64,000 nt of DNA from CAZSAL01 sp964604825 (GTDB taxonomy: Bacteria; Elusimicrobiota; Elusimicrobia; 2-01-FULL-59-12), in contig CAZSAL010000004.1 of NCBI GenBank assembly GCA_964604825.1, positions 27,670 through 91,669 on the forward strand, given 5' to 3'. The notes under the pieces were generated by a model. That model searched no databases. It saw nothing but the letters and a program-made list of their open reading frames with translations, and had not been told where the DNA came from. The translations under genes and the position numbers were made by a program. This document shows, one piece after another, positions 27,885 through 35,205 of this stretch; position 1 is the stretch's first letter, and each line of letters opens with the position of its first letter.

Positions 27885-28295
27885 ATGGTTGATACGAACC
27901 CAGCTCCAAATAATGCGTATCCGCCTGACGACGTGTCCCGTGCAAATGACTTCCGCCTGGCGGGACGCGTCGCGGGCGATGCCATCTTCCGCGGTCTTGA
28001 CGGGCGAAGGTTCCTCCAATTCCGCCTGGCCGTCGAAAGAGACTACAGGGATGTTTCGGACCGGGAAGAAAAGCAGGTCACCTATGTTCCGGTGGCCGTT
28101 GGGGGAACGTTGGCGACTTACTGCCGGCCATTTCTGCGGGATGGGACCCCGATCTATATCGAAGGACGGGTGCACTCACATACCGTGAAAACTCCGGACG
28201 GCGGTCAACGTACTCAATTGCGCTTCGACGCCTTCAAGGTGCAGTCGCTCGCGCGGGGCCAAAGCCGGAGCCAGGGACAGGACATTGCAGACTAA
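27885..28295 (+). CDS. ssb: single-stranded DNA-binding protein, copy 2
   Basis: This 136-residue OB-fold protein has DFRLAGRVAGDAIFRGLDGRRFLQFRLAVERDYRD, QVTYVPVAVGG and GTPIYIEGRVHSHTV, and the same tail AFKVQSLARGQSRSQGQDIAD as copy 1. The two therefore arose by duplication and have diverged. The stop of copy 1 and the start of this gene are 9 bases apart. The tail ends IAD rather than the DIPF typical of SSBs that recruit host repair proteins. Confidence 0.9.
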   Translation: MVDTNPAPNNAYPPDDVSRANDFRLAGRVAGDAIFRGLDGRRFLQFRLAVERDYRDVSDREEKQVTYVPVAVGGTLATYCRPFLRDGTPIYIEGRVHSHTVKTPDGGQRTQLRFDAFKVQSLARGQSRSQGQDIAD

Positions 28296-28319
28296 ACAGC
28301 ACCGTCGGGAGGTTTATCC

Positions 28320-28715
28320 ATGAATGACACAGTTCGGAAACAAGCACCGCCGGGCCTTCTGACGCAGAAGGCTCCGCGGATGCTGTCGGTCAACAAGGTT
28401 CGTCTGGCAGGACGTCTGACCCAGGACCCGGAAATCCGGTCGGCGATCGGCGACAAAATGATCGTGCATTTGAATCTGGCACTTGAGCGTCCTTACCAAG
28501 GCAGTACCGGACATCTGCGACAAGAGCTCACGTTTGTTCCGGTCACCGTTTGGGATAGCCTGGCGGACAGTGCGACCCGGGATCTCAAAAGGGGAAGTCC
28601 AATCTACGTTGAAGGCAGGCTTAAGAGTGATCGATGGAAGGCCGGAAGCGGAGAGGTTTGTTCCGCGCTGAAAATCGAAGCCTCCAAACTCCAGATGCTT
28701 TCAGCGGCGGCTTAA
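28320..28715 (+). CDS. ssb: single-stranded DNA-binding protein, copy 3
   Basis: This 131-residue OB-fold protein has VNKVRLAGRLTQDPEIRSAIGDKMIVHLNLALERPYQG, ELTFVPVTVWD and GSPIYVEGRLKSDRW. It lacks the RSQGQ tail of copies 1 and 2 and ends SKLQMLSAAA. A GGAGG site precedes the ATG by 7 bases. The divergence between the three suggests different partners or stages rather than simple dosage. Its 3' end overlaps the convergent small membrane gene by 4 bases. Confidence 0.9.
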   Translation: MNDTVRKQAPPGLLTQKAPRMLSVNKVRLAGRLTQDPEIRSAIGDKMIVHLNLALERPYQGSTGHLRQELTFVPVTVWDSLADSATRDLKRGSPIYVEGRLKSDRWKAGSGEVCSALKIEASKLQMLSAAA

Positions 28716-29005
28716 GGCGCCGCGCGCCTTGGCCGGCGCAGGCTTTCCCACTCGGCTAGAAATCCCTGTCGGCTAAGCTTGACTCTTTTGAGCCGATCGC
28801 TAGTCGTTGCGGCCAAAGCCAAGCAGGCGCTGCACAACGAATACACATACTGTTCCTTCCAGGAGAGTAAGACTGTGAGACCGGCCGTCAACAAAATACT
28901 GATTCCCTGAGCATAAGCCTGTAAATCTATGAAATTTCCTTTCTTTGCCACTTCATCGCGGTACTGGATTCTCGCGTCTTTTGTTCCGTTCTTCGTCATT
29001 GTCAT
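28712..29005 (-). CDS. small two-helix membrane protein
   Basis: The frame is open further upstream, but the first natural start is the ATG at 29005 (MTMTKNGTKD), which gives 97 residues. There are two hydrophobic helices (about 34-52 and 56-70) between a charged N-terminus and a basic C-terminus (SDRLKRVKLSRQGFLAEW). I recognise no family. It is the only minus-strand gene inside the element, and lies between the SSB cluster and the conjugation operon. Confidence 0.5.
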   Translation of the reverse strand: MTMTKNGTKDARIQYRDEVAKKGNFIDLQAYAQGISILLTAGLTVLLSWKEQYVYSLCSACLALAATTSDRLKRVKLSRQGFLAEWESLRRPRRAAP

Positions 29006-29436
29006 TGGTCCTTTCGATGCTTCGCTATCCGCGAAGACACCGCGAACCAACGGCGAGCAATGAAGGGTCCCGCCCAGGGATCGACCGGCCCGCAGGGATC
29101 GGGGAGACCTGGAACATTCAGGGCGTCCTGAGAAGGCGTCACCACGCCGGTTCATGCCGTGGATACATCACGGCATGGAGGGGCGACCGAGCGTCAGCGA
29201 CGGAGAGGGAGGAGGGGAGGGATAAATGCGAAGCGTTTATGCTCGCCAGCGACCTTGACGAGATCCATCACAGTCGCCGGCCATGTGGCGACCCCTCGCC
29301 CCGCGAGCTGGGGCAGCTGCTAAAATGGAGCGTCTACGGGGGAAAGCTCAGCCCCAACCACTATTCTCACTAAGGCCTTCGATAGCTGCTGTCGAAGCGT
29401 TGACTTGCCTCCTAAAAATGGGTAGAAAATGCCCCA
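29006..29436. other. 431-bp GC-rich spacer without a supportable gene
   Basis: This stretch separates the minus-strand membrane gene from the ubiquitin-like operon. It contains short hairpins such as ATAAATGC/GCGTTTAT near 29224 and TTCGA/TCGAA near 29379. An open frame on the plus strand here has an Arg/Ser/Gly-rich composition typical of noncoding GC-rich DNA. It probably holds the promoter and leader of the minus-strand gene. Confidence 0.4.
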
Positions 29437-29465
29437 TTGACAATTGGCCATCTAATTAATATGGT
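29437..29465 (+). promoter_or_regulatory. sigma70 promoter of the ubiquitin-like operon
   Basis: A perfect -35 TTGACA (29437-29442) and a -10 TATGGT (29460-29465) are separated by exactly 17 bases. The first gene starts 29 bases downstream with AGGAGGAAAG. The operon therefore has a housekeeping-type promoter, unlike the ECF-type motif of the transfer genes. Confidence 0.75.
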
Positions 29466-29494
29466 ATGTGCAATTGTAGTAATCAGGAGGAAAG

Positions 29495-29689
29495 ATGGAC
29501 AAAAAACCGACAATTCAGGAGCTGGAAGCTCTGCTAAACAGCGAAGAGGAGACTCCTATCCAGATTCTACCCAACGGGGAAATCCGACCTGTGGGCCAGG
29601 TGAACCCTGCAGATCTAGGAACAAAAAAACCTCTGACGATGAAAGAAAATCTGGGGGGCGAGTACGGGGGGCAGCCTGGTGGATATTAA
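29495..29689 (+). CDS. 64-aa protein with Gly-rich C-terminal tail, candidate conjugated modifier
   Basis: The start has an excellent AGGAGGA site. The protein is short and acidic at the N-terminus (PTIQELEALLNSEEETPIQILPNGEIRPVG) and ends LGGEYGGQPGGY. It is probably largely disordered; a beta-grasp fold is not evident in so short a chain. It heads an operon of E2-, E1- and JAMM-type genes and its stop overlaps the E2 start by 11 bases. A small modifier whose tail is trimmed after GG by the JAMM peptidase, or a first substrate, is the natural hypothesis. Homology to ubiquitin is not claimed. Confidence 0.6.
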   Translation: MDKKPTIQELEALLNSEEETPIQILPNGEIRPVGQVNPADLGTKKPLTMKENLGGEYGGQPGGY

Positions 29690-30056
29690 CCGGATTCAGC
29701 GAGAATTTTTGGAAGCACAAAAGACGTTCGCGTATTTAGAACTGCATCCGACCGCAGATGGACGGGTATTCGCGAAAACTGCCCTTCAAACGTCCATTCA
29801 AATGTACGTTTTATCGATTAAATTCCCTGACAATTACCCTTATGAAATGCCCAGCGTTTATGTTGATACGCCTCCAATCGCCATTTCACCGCACCGGTAC
29901 AATAGCGGCAATATATGTTACCTGCATCATGCGATGTGGAATCCCGGCATTCACCAACTTTCCTTTGTTATCGGACGCGCGGCAAAATGGTTAAACAAGT
30001 ACGAAATTTGGAAACGCAATGGTGGCCAGTGGCCCGGCGCAGAGATAAAGCACTAA
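29679..30056 (+). CDS. E2-like (UBC-fold) conjugating protein
   Basis: This 125-residue protein starts at a GTG inside the preceding gene. It shows the UBC core: an N-terminal helix (IQREFLEAQKTF), strands with SIKFPDNYPYEMPSVYVDTP, then PHRYNSGNICYLHHAMWNPG, where Cys80 sits at the E2 catalytic position. The closing helix is GRAAKWLNKYEIWKRNGGQWPG, typical of bacterial E2s. It would accept the modifier as a thioester from the E1-like protein. The coupled start and the neighbours support a conjugation pathway of the Bil/Bub general type. Confidence 0.82.
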   Translation: MDINRIQREFLEAQKTFAYLELHPTADGRVFAKTALQTSIQMYVLSIKFPDNYPYEMPSVYVDTPPIAISPHRYNSGNICYLHHAMWNPGIHQLSFVIGRAAKWLNKYEIWKRNGGQWPGAEIKH

Positions 30057-30065
30057 GAGGTCATC

Positions 30066-30596
30066 TTGAAAATTGAATTTAAAACTCTAAATATGATGCA
30101 GCTCAGAAAATCTCCCGGAGAGGTCCTGGATCGTGTTGCCCGAGATGGGGAGGTCTTCGTTGTGGAAAGGAACGGGCAGCCCAAGGCTTGTTTGGTCCCC
30201 GTCTCATTCCTCATGCCGGATGTATCGCCTGACCGCATTACCGATGAGCTAAACAAGCTCCGCGATAAAAATGAAAATTTCAAGGTGACCATTAGCGACG
30301 GCAAAGAGTTGGAAATCAGCTTCCACGAAGTCGCCGCGGGCGAAAACGTTGTGGTGACCGTCACTCTACCTCACGGATATCCCAATTCTGCCCCTCGAAT
30401 TCAAGTTCCACAGTTGCCGTCGAACACGCCCAAACGATGGCAAGATGGTTCCTTGTCCATTTTTGGAGCGACGGCGACGTGGAATACAAAAAATCACGAC
30501 GTCGTTTATGCGCTGGGCGAGGCGAGACGATGGCTACGACAATATGCAAAGTGGCGCAAAAATGGTGAGTGGCCGACAACGCCGGAGGGCGCTTAA
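30066..30596 (+). CDS. Phd/YefM antitoxin domain fused to a Cys-less E2-like domain
   Basis: Residues 1-50 match the Phd/YefM antitoxin fold: KSPGEVLDRVARDGEVFVVERNGQPKACLVPV. Residues 70-176 repeat the C-terminal half of the neighbouring E2: TVTLPHGYPNSAPRIQVPQLP, then GSLSIFGATATWNT, then EARRWLRQYAKWRKNGEWP. Where the active E2 has GNICY, this protein has GSLSI, so Ser131 replaces the catalytic Cys. It is probably a noncatalytic E2 variant, like eukaryotic UEV proteins. The Phd part could bind DNA or a partner. The TTG start at 30066 is preceded by GAGGTCATC; the stop overlaps the E1 start (TAATG). Confidence 0.72.
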   Translation: MKIEFKTLNMMQLRKSPGEVLDRVARDGEVFVVERNGQPKACLVPVSFLMPDVSPDRITDELNKLRDKNENFKVTISDGKELEISFHEVAAGENVVVTVTLPHGYPNSAPRIQVPQLPSNTPKRWQDGSLSIFGATATWNTKNHDVVYALGEARRWLRQYAKWRKNGEWPTTPEGA

Positions 30597-31450
30597 TGAG
30601 CGAGGACCGAATTTTTGAGCGAATCGAATCACTTTTTGACATTCAGCTGTTAGCGCCCGTCAAAGTCCTAATCGCTGGATGTGGGTCCGGCGGCGGGAGC
30701 GTAGCCTTGGCTCTTGTCATGTCTGGGATCCGCCACTTCGCGCTATTAGATCGCGATGTGTTAGGCCCGGAAAATGTCATCCGGCATGTCTGCGGAAGAC
30801 GGTTTATCGCCAGGAAAAAAGTGGACGCTCTCGCCGAAGTTCTGCTGGATCGAAACCCGAACGCCGATATACGAAAAATAGAAGCGGACATCATGAGCTA
30901 TCCCGATATCGAAACGGAGATTAAAGCGGCGGATGTGGTCGTGCTCGCGACCGACAATGAACCGTCCCGCTACAAAATTAACGAAATCTGCGTTCGAAAT
31001 GCCATCCCCTTTGTGGTCGGTCGCGTCTTCACCCGAGGAATCGGCGGGGAAGTCTTCAGTTACAGGCCCGAATCGGGGGGATGTTTGGCTTGTCTTGAAG
31101 CGTCCTTACAGCGGACCCCGTTTAGAGAGGGCATCAAAGAGATTGACTTGGTTTCTGAGGAAGAACGGCAAAAAGTCTATGGGATGGAAATATCGGAAAT
31201 AAAGGATTCCCCCGGACTGATCATCGACATATCCTTTATTACCTCCTTTCATGCGCGCTTTGTCTTAGACGCAGTCGCGCGACGGTTGAAAGAACGTCCG
31301 AAATATCTGAGCTTGATTGACGAAAATTATCTCATTTGGGGAAATCGTCCCACCCACCCCTTTAAAAGGCATTTTCAGGTGCAGCGAATCATTCTGAATC
31401 GCCAAGAGGCTTGCGGAGTTTGTTCCGGGAAGGTTGGGGCCGATGTTTAG
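30596..31450 (+). CDS. E1-like ThiF/MoeB-family adenylating protein
   Basis: This 284-residue protein starts at the ATG overlapping the previous stop. The nucleotide motif is VLIAGCGSGGGSVALAL (about 25-41), then LLDRDVLGPENVIRH, with the Arg and Asp residues of E1 adenylation domains, and ATDNEPSRYKINEICV. Cys pairs GGCLAC (about 162-165) and ACGVC (about 272-275) would bind a structural zinc, as in MoeB/ThiF. It would activate the C-terminus of a modifier as an acyl-adenylate. A separate catalytic Cys domain is not visible, so transfer may be direct or use one of the Cys residues near the zinc site. Confidence 0.85.
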   Translation: MSEDRIFERIESLFDIQLLAPVKVLIAGCGSGGGSVALALVMSGIRHFALLDRDVLGPENVIRHVCGRRFIARKKVDALAEVLLDRNPNADIRKIEADIMSYPDIETEIKAADVVVLATDNEPSRYKINEICVRNAIPFVVGRVFTRGIGGEVFSYRPESGGCLACLEASLQRTPFREGIKEIDLVSEEERQKVYGMEISEIKDSPGLIIDISFITSFHARFVLDAVARRLKERPKYLSLIDENYLIWGNRPTHPFKRHFQVQRIILNRQEACGVCSGKVGADV

Positions 31451-32345
31451 ATCAAAAACTTTGCAGATTCGCGTGTCGATCGCGAAAAAGGCTCTTGAGG
31501 CCATCTTTGACGAATGCGACCGGTTTGATATGGATGAAACGGGTGGACGAATTATCGGCGACTATCGAAAAAAAGATTTGCGGTATGACATCGAGGTTCG
31601 AGGGGTCATTGGGCCGGGTCCCAATGCCAAGCGAACGGCCACGAGTTTTTTTCAGGACGGGGATTATCAGGAAAAGGTGTTCCGGTCTGTTGAACAAAGT
31701 CATCCGGATATCGAACATCTGGGTAATTGGCACACGCATCATGTGAACGGCTTGTCCACGCTCAGCTCGGGAGATAAAGCAACTTACCAAAACATCGTGA
31801 ATCATGATCAACACAATACTGACTTCTTTTATGCAATTCTGGTCGTCCGGAAAACTCCCGGCCGAAATCAACGCTACGACGTCAAACACTATTTCTTCCG
31901 ACGTGATGATCGCGCAGTTTATGAGATACCCGACTACGAGGTTCAGATCGTCGATACGCCCATTCTTAGCCCGCTGCTCTCAGAAGGAACCGTTTCTGCG
32001 CCCACCCCATCGCGGCAATACGATGTTCTAGGCTACGCCAACCAGGAACGCGTCAGAGATCAGGAATTCTTTTCCGAGTTCTTTCCGGCGTTCAGACCCT
32101 TATTGTCCAAGAGCACGGGCACTTTCTATTGGAAAGGAAAATTGGACCTAATCGATGGGCGCGCAATCGATGTTCTGGCCATGGAAATCGCCGGCACATC
32201 GTCTTATTCCGTTACCGTGTCAGGACAAAAGATACCCACCTTGGACACCATCGCAAATTATAGGGACCGTGCTTTTAAATCAGCCCGGCAGGCCGTCATG
32301 GATCTGGAGAGAGATATGAATCAAGAAATGTACCGCAAGAAATGA
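31443..32345 (+). CDS. JAMM/MPN metallopeptidase (DUB-like) with C-terminal domain
   Basis: This 300-residue protein starts at the ATG 8 bases inside the E1 gene. The JAMM motif is complete: Glu32 in DETGGRIIG, His97-x-His99 in GNWHTHH, and S-x-x-D at 108-111. Such enzymes cleave isopeptide bonds or trim modifier precursors. The C-terminal part (about 190-300, with TGTFYWKGKLDLIDGRAIDVLAMEIAG) is unrecognised and may bind substrate. In this operon it is the expected deconjugase or maturase of the small Gly-tailed protein. It is followed after 4 bases by the MBL gene. Confidence 0.87.
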   Translation: MFRSKTLQIRVSIAKKALEAIFDECDRFDMDETGGRIIGDYRKKDLRYDIEVRGVIGPGPNAKRTATSFFQDGDYQEKVFRSVEQSHPDIEHLGNWHTHHVNGLSTLSSGDKATYQNIVNHDQHNTDFFYAILVVRKTPGRNQRYDVKHYFFRRDDRAVYEIPDYEVQIVDTPILSPLLSEGTVSAPTPSRQYDVLGYANQERVRDQEFFSEFFPAFRPLLSKSTGTFYWKGKLDLIDGRAIDVLAMEIAGTSSYSVTVSGQKIPTLDTIANYRDRAFKSARQAVMDLERDMNQEMYRKK

Positions 32346-32349
32346 CCCC

Positions 32350-33195
32350 ATGAACATTATTACGGTCAATGTGGGTCAAGGCGCTCTCTCCATAGTCCGG
32401 CATCAGACGGAAGCCATTATTGTAGATTCGAGAATTCCTCCGTCGGATGACGACACTGTAGCCTTTGTCAAAGGAATGCTGGCCACGTCATTGAAAGGCC
32501 ACTATGTGAAAGGGTTAGTATTGACAGGATTTGATAGCGACCATCTGGATGTTGTCGGTCTCTCGATCGTTCTCCCCAAGTATCGGCCCGATTGGGTCAT
32601 GTATCCCAAATACTATAAAGACAGCGAAGAGGCCAAATTGGCGTTTGATCTCATCACCGAACAAGAAGACCTTCGACGTGGTTCCGCCAATCCGTTGGAA
32701 AGAGTATCCGTCCGGCTTGACGTGCTGTCCAACCGCAAACTTTCCGGTCTCTCCTCCAACTTCGACTTTGAGCTATTCTCGCCGCACATTGCGGATATGG
32801 ATAATTCGAATAATTCCAGCATTGTTCTCAAATTGACAGGAATAGGGGCAGGTGGATTTTCCTACTTGATCACTGGCGATACGGAAAACGAACGATGGAA
32901 AACGATCAGCGAATTGTTCGGAGGTGCCTTGAAGGCACATGTTTTGGCAGCGCCCCATCATGGGTCAAAAAATACCACTCATCCCGCCTCATTGCTTCAT
33001 ATCAATCCGCACACCGTTCTGATCAGCGCCGGCGTAGACAGTCAATATGGCCATCCCAGTCCAGAAGCCGTTAAAGTCTATCAACGAGTTGCAAGATATG
33101 TTTTCTCGACCAATATGGGAAACGGCGTTTCACTCCTCACTCAACCAGGTCTCACCGAGATCACGACGACACTAATCCCGAGTTCGGATGCATGA
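32350..33195 (+). CDS. ComEC-like metallo-beta-lactamase-fold hydrolase
   Basis: This 281-residue MBL protein is of the ComEC/Rec2 C-terminal type: VNVGQGALSIV, GFDSDHLDVVG (about 60-70), FSYLITGDTE, APHHGS and YGHPSPEAV. In ComEC-like enzymes the second motif reads H-x-D-x-D-H. Here the first His is Gly60, so one zinc ligand is lost although the others stay. Nucleic acid or phosphodiester cleavage is the family's usual chemistry. MBL proteins are known companions of bacterial E1/E2/JAB gene sets. Its stop overlaps the last gene by 4 bases. Confidence 0.82.
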   Translation: MNIITVNVGQGALSIVRHQTEAIIVDSRIPPSDDDTVAFVKGMLATSLKGHYVKGLVLTGFDSDHLDVVGLSIVLPKYRPDWVMYPKYYKDSEEAKLAFDLITEQEDLRRGSANPLERVSVRLDVLSNRKLSGLSSNFDFELFSPHIADMDNSNNSSIVLKLTGIGAGGFSYLITGDTENERWKTISELFGGALKAHVLAAPHHGSKNTTHPASLLHINPHTVLISAGVDSQYGHPSPEAVKVYQRVARYVFSTNMGNGVSLLTQPGLTEITTTLIPSSDA

Positions 33196-33851
33196 AAAAG
33201 GGAAAAAGTAGTGCACCCACCGCTTACTTAAAAAGCAAGAACGCGATCTCTCTATGGTCATTCATCGGCGTGCATCTGGCCATTTTCCTCTCCCTGTCTA
33301 TCGGCAAGCAATGGAATAGTGCCTCGGTGAATCATTTTTGGGGTCGCATTACGACAAAAGATGGTCTGATTGCTGCCTGCATGCCCATCATCACCATTGT
33401 CTTGACCGGACTTCTCGGCGATACCGGAAAGGCGCGACTGATTTTCTGGCGGTGGCGTGATCCCTTGCCGGGATGCCGAGTGTTTACGGAACTTATGGCA
33501 GCAGATCCGCGCATTGATCACGGAATTCTAAAGACCAAACACGGAACACTCCCTTCTGAACCCCACGCGCAAAACGCCCTGTGGTATAGGCTTTACAAAA
33601 AGCATCTGGCCAAAGCGAATGTAAGCGAATCGCATCGAATCTATTTGTTGATGCGTGATATGACAGTTGTCTCGGCCATCTTCGCTGTCCTGCTTCCAGT
33701 CGGCGTTTTCATGGTGTCGGTCGACAGGCAAGTCGTCATCATTTACAGCGCCGCTCTTATAGCGGAATACATGATCCTTGCTACCTCGGCGAGAAATTAC
33801 GGCGAACGGTTTGTTTTAAACGTTCTCGCTGAAGAAGGTAATGCGCCTTAG
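33192..33851 (+). CDS. four-helix membrane protein, possible effector
   Basis: This 219-residue protein has two N-terminal membrane helices (about 20-40 and 58-78), a soluble middle of about 75 residues, then two more helices (about 154-172 and 175-195). It closes with ARNYGERFVLNVLAEE. Overlap with the MBL gene makes it the last gene of the ubiquitin-like operon. Small helical membrane proteins with soluble loops are frequent effectors in bacterial defence systems (SLATT-like and others). I cannot place it in a family. About 170 bases of unremarkable sequence follow. Confidence 0.6.
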   Translation: MKKGKSSAPTAYLKSKNAISLWSFIGVHLAIFLSLSIGKQWNSASVNHFWGRITTKDGLIAACMPIITIVLTGLLGDTGKARLIFWRWRDPLPGCRVFTELMAADPRIDHGILKTKHGTLPSEPHAQNALWYRLYKKHLAKANVSESHRIYLLMRDMTVVSAIFAVLLPVGVFMVSVDRQVVIIYSAALIAEYMILATSARNYGERFVLNVLAEEGNAP

Positions 33852-34023
33852 CGTTAGCCAGTGAATCTTAAGACCTAAATCCTCCTTTCTCTGGTTCCGT
33901 CCGAGACTCCTCGGGGCCAAATAGAACGATTTCCGGTTCCCTCATCCTCTCTTTAGCAAACCCTATCAGGTTCTAATCGTACGACGAACTTCAACATTAT
34001 TTTCCGTCTCGCTTTTTCATTCT

Positions 34024-34274
34024 AAGGGTTGGCGGGTGGAGGCATAGCGGGCAGGCGACACAAAATCGTTGCCCCCTGCGCTTGCGGGGCCCCACCATTT
34101 TGTCCCGCCGGATCGCGCCCGCTACTCCCTACCCCACGGACGGCCGTCAACCGTGGGGTGTCGCTCGATCCGCCAGACGTCTGGCGGATCGGTTAAACCT
34201 CCTCCCTCCAACCCTTTACCCGAATTGTGGCTCGCCAGATGCGTGGCGGGACTACTTCACGAGGAGACAATCAC
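34024..34274 (+). ncRNA. large structured 5' leader RNA, copy 1
   Basis: The sequence folds into a multi-branched structure. An outer stem pairs AAGGGTTGG (34024-34032) with CCAACCCTT (34208-34216). It encloses a long arm (34048-34121), an ACCCCAC/GTGGGGT hairpin (34131-34159) and the perfect hairpin GATCCGCCAGA/TCTGGCGGATC (34167-34190). A further stem CTCGCC/GGCGGG comes before GAGGAG and the ATG at 34275. A second copy at 36989 keeps the stems with different bases. CCTCCTCC at 34198 can pair either with the 5' GGAGG or with the ribosome binding site. No known riboswitch class is recognised. Confidence 0.7.
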
Positions 34275-34910
34275 ATGAATAACGAAGTGCCGGTTAAAGA
34301 AGTGGCCGCCAAGATGCTGGCGGTCTGCAACAGCCTGGGATGGAAGGTTGATATGCCATCGGATGAATTCAGTCACGTGTACCTGAAGGCGCAGGTCGAG
34401 GGGTTTCCATCCTCCTACGCCTCACTCACCTATGGACGGTATCCCTGCGAAGGACGGATCACGGTCACGGCCAATTCCAACCATGATTCGGCCATCTACC
34501 GCTACGGAGAAAAGCACCTGAGCATCAGCGTGAGCGCCAGTCGACCCGCCGAGGCAATCCTGAAAGAAATCCAGCGGCGGTTTGTTCCGACCTATCTTGA
34601 GATCGCCCGGAAAGCGGAAGAAATCCATCACCGGCACGAGGAATACAGCCGGAAACTGGAGTCCTGTATGGGAGATTTGAAGGGGGAACCCCTGGATGAG
34701 CCCGAAAGGACAAATGGGAAGGTTCGTTTTCACTTGGACGATATCTGGGGAGCGGTGCAGTATGCGAGCGATGACCAACTCGCCATCGACTTTCATAATG
34801 TCCCGGCGGAGAAAGTAGGCCGCATCCTGGCGATTCTGCGGGAGAAGGTTGGTTCACTGAAGGAGGAATCCCTTGTATCGGATTCAGTGAGAGGTAACTG
34901 CCATGAATAG
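34275..34910 (+). CDS. hypothetical protein downstream of structured leader 1
   Basis: This 211-residue soluble protein has GAGGAG 8 bases before the ATG. The first 100 residues alternate strands and helices (VYLKAQVEGFPSSYASLTYGRYPCEGRITVTANSNHDSAIYRYG). A charged helix follows (EIARKAEEIHHRHEEYSRKLESCMGDL), then a second alpha/beta segment ending VGRILAILREKVGSLKEE. No signal peptide or catalytic motif is seen, and I recognise no family. The leader RNA suggests tight translational control. It overlaps the next gene by 8 bases. Confidence 0.65.
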   Translation: MNNEVPVKEVAAKMLAVCNSLGWKVDMPSDEFSHVYLKAQVEGFPSSYASLTYGRYPCEGRITVTANSNHDSAIYRYGEKHLSISVSASRPAEAILKEIQRRFVPTYLEIARKAEEIHHRHEEYSRKLESCMGDLKGEPLDEPERTNGKVRFHLDDIWGAVQYASDDQLAIDFHNVPAEKVGRILAILREKVGSLKEESLVSDSVRGNCHE

Positions 34911-35205
34911 AAAATATCTAGCGCTCCACGAAGCGATCAGCGAAGGCCGCGCGGAGTGGGGCAATGTTCAGATTCCGTCCAGCTTGTTACCTCCTGGACG
35001 CAAGTGCCTCAATCAGTTCTGCGAAAGTCTCTTCTGCAGTCGCCATCACCCGGTCCCGTCATTGGCCGAGGAGCGATGGTACGTCAAACGGTTCCTTGGA
35101 GTGAGCTGGATCTTTTTCGTACCTCGGAATCATTGGCGTCGGTGGTGCTTGCTTGCCGCGTTTAAATCGCACCGTGACGCGCAGGTTTACCTGAACACGC
35201 TGTAG
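34903..35205 (+). CDS. hypothetical protein (100 aa)
   Basis: A 100-residue basic protein rich in Trp, Arg and His, with WYVKRFLGVSWIFFVPRNHWRRWCLLAAFKSHRDAQVYL in its second half and two Cys near residue 40 (CLNQFCESLFCSRHH). The start lies 8 bases inside the preceding gene after GAGAGGTAAC. I recognise no family. Coupling to the gene before it suggests a shared role. Confidence 0.5.
   Translation: MNRKYLALHEAISEGRAEWGNVQIPSSLLPPGRKCLNQFCESLFCSRHHPVPSLAEERWYVKRFLGVSWIFFVPRNHWRRWCLLAAFKSHRDAQVYLNTL

Noticed and set aside
28945..29373. Plus-strand open frame in the spacer before the ubiquitin-like operon
   Set aside because: Composition is Arg/Ser/Gly-rich, there is no ribosome binding site and it is antisense to the small membrane gene.
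29495..29689. 64-aa protein compared with Pup/UBact
   Set aside because: Length and disorder are similar but the C-terminus is GGY rather than GGQ/GGE, and no PafA-type ligase or proteasome gene is nearby; the neighbours are E1/E2/JAMM.
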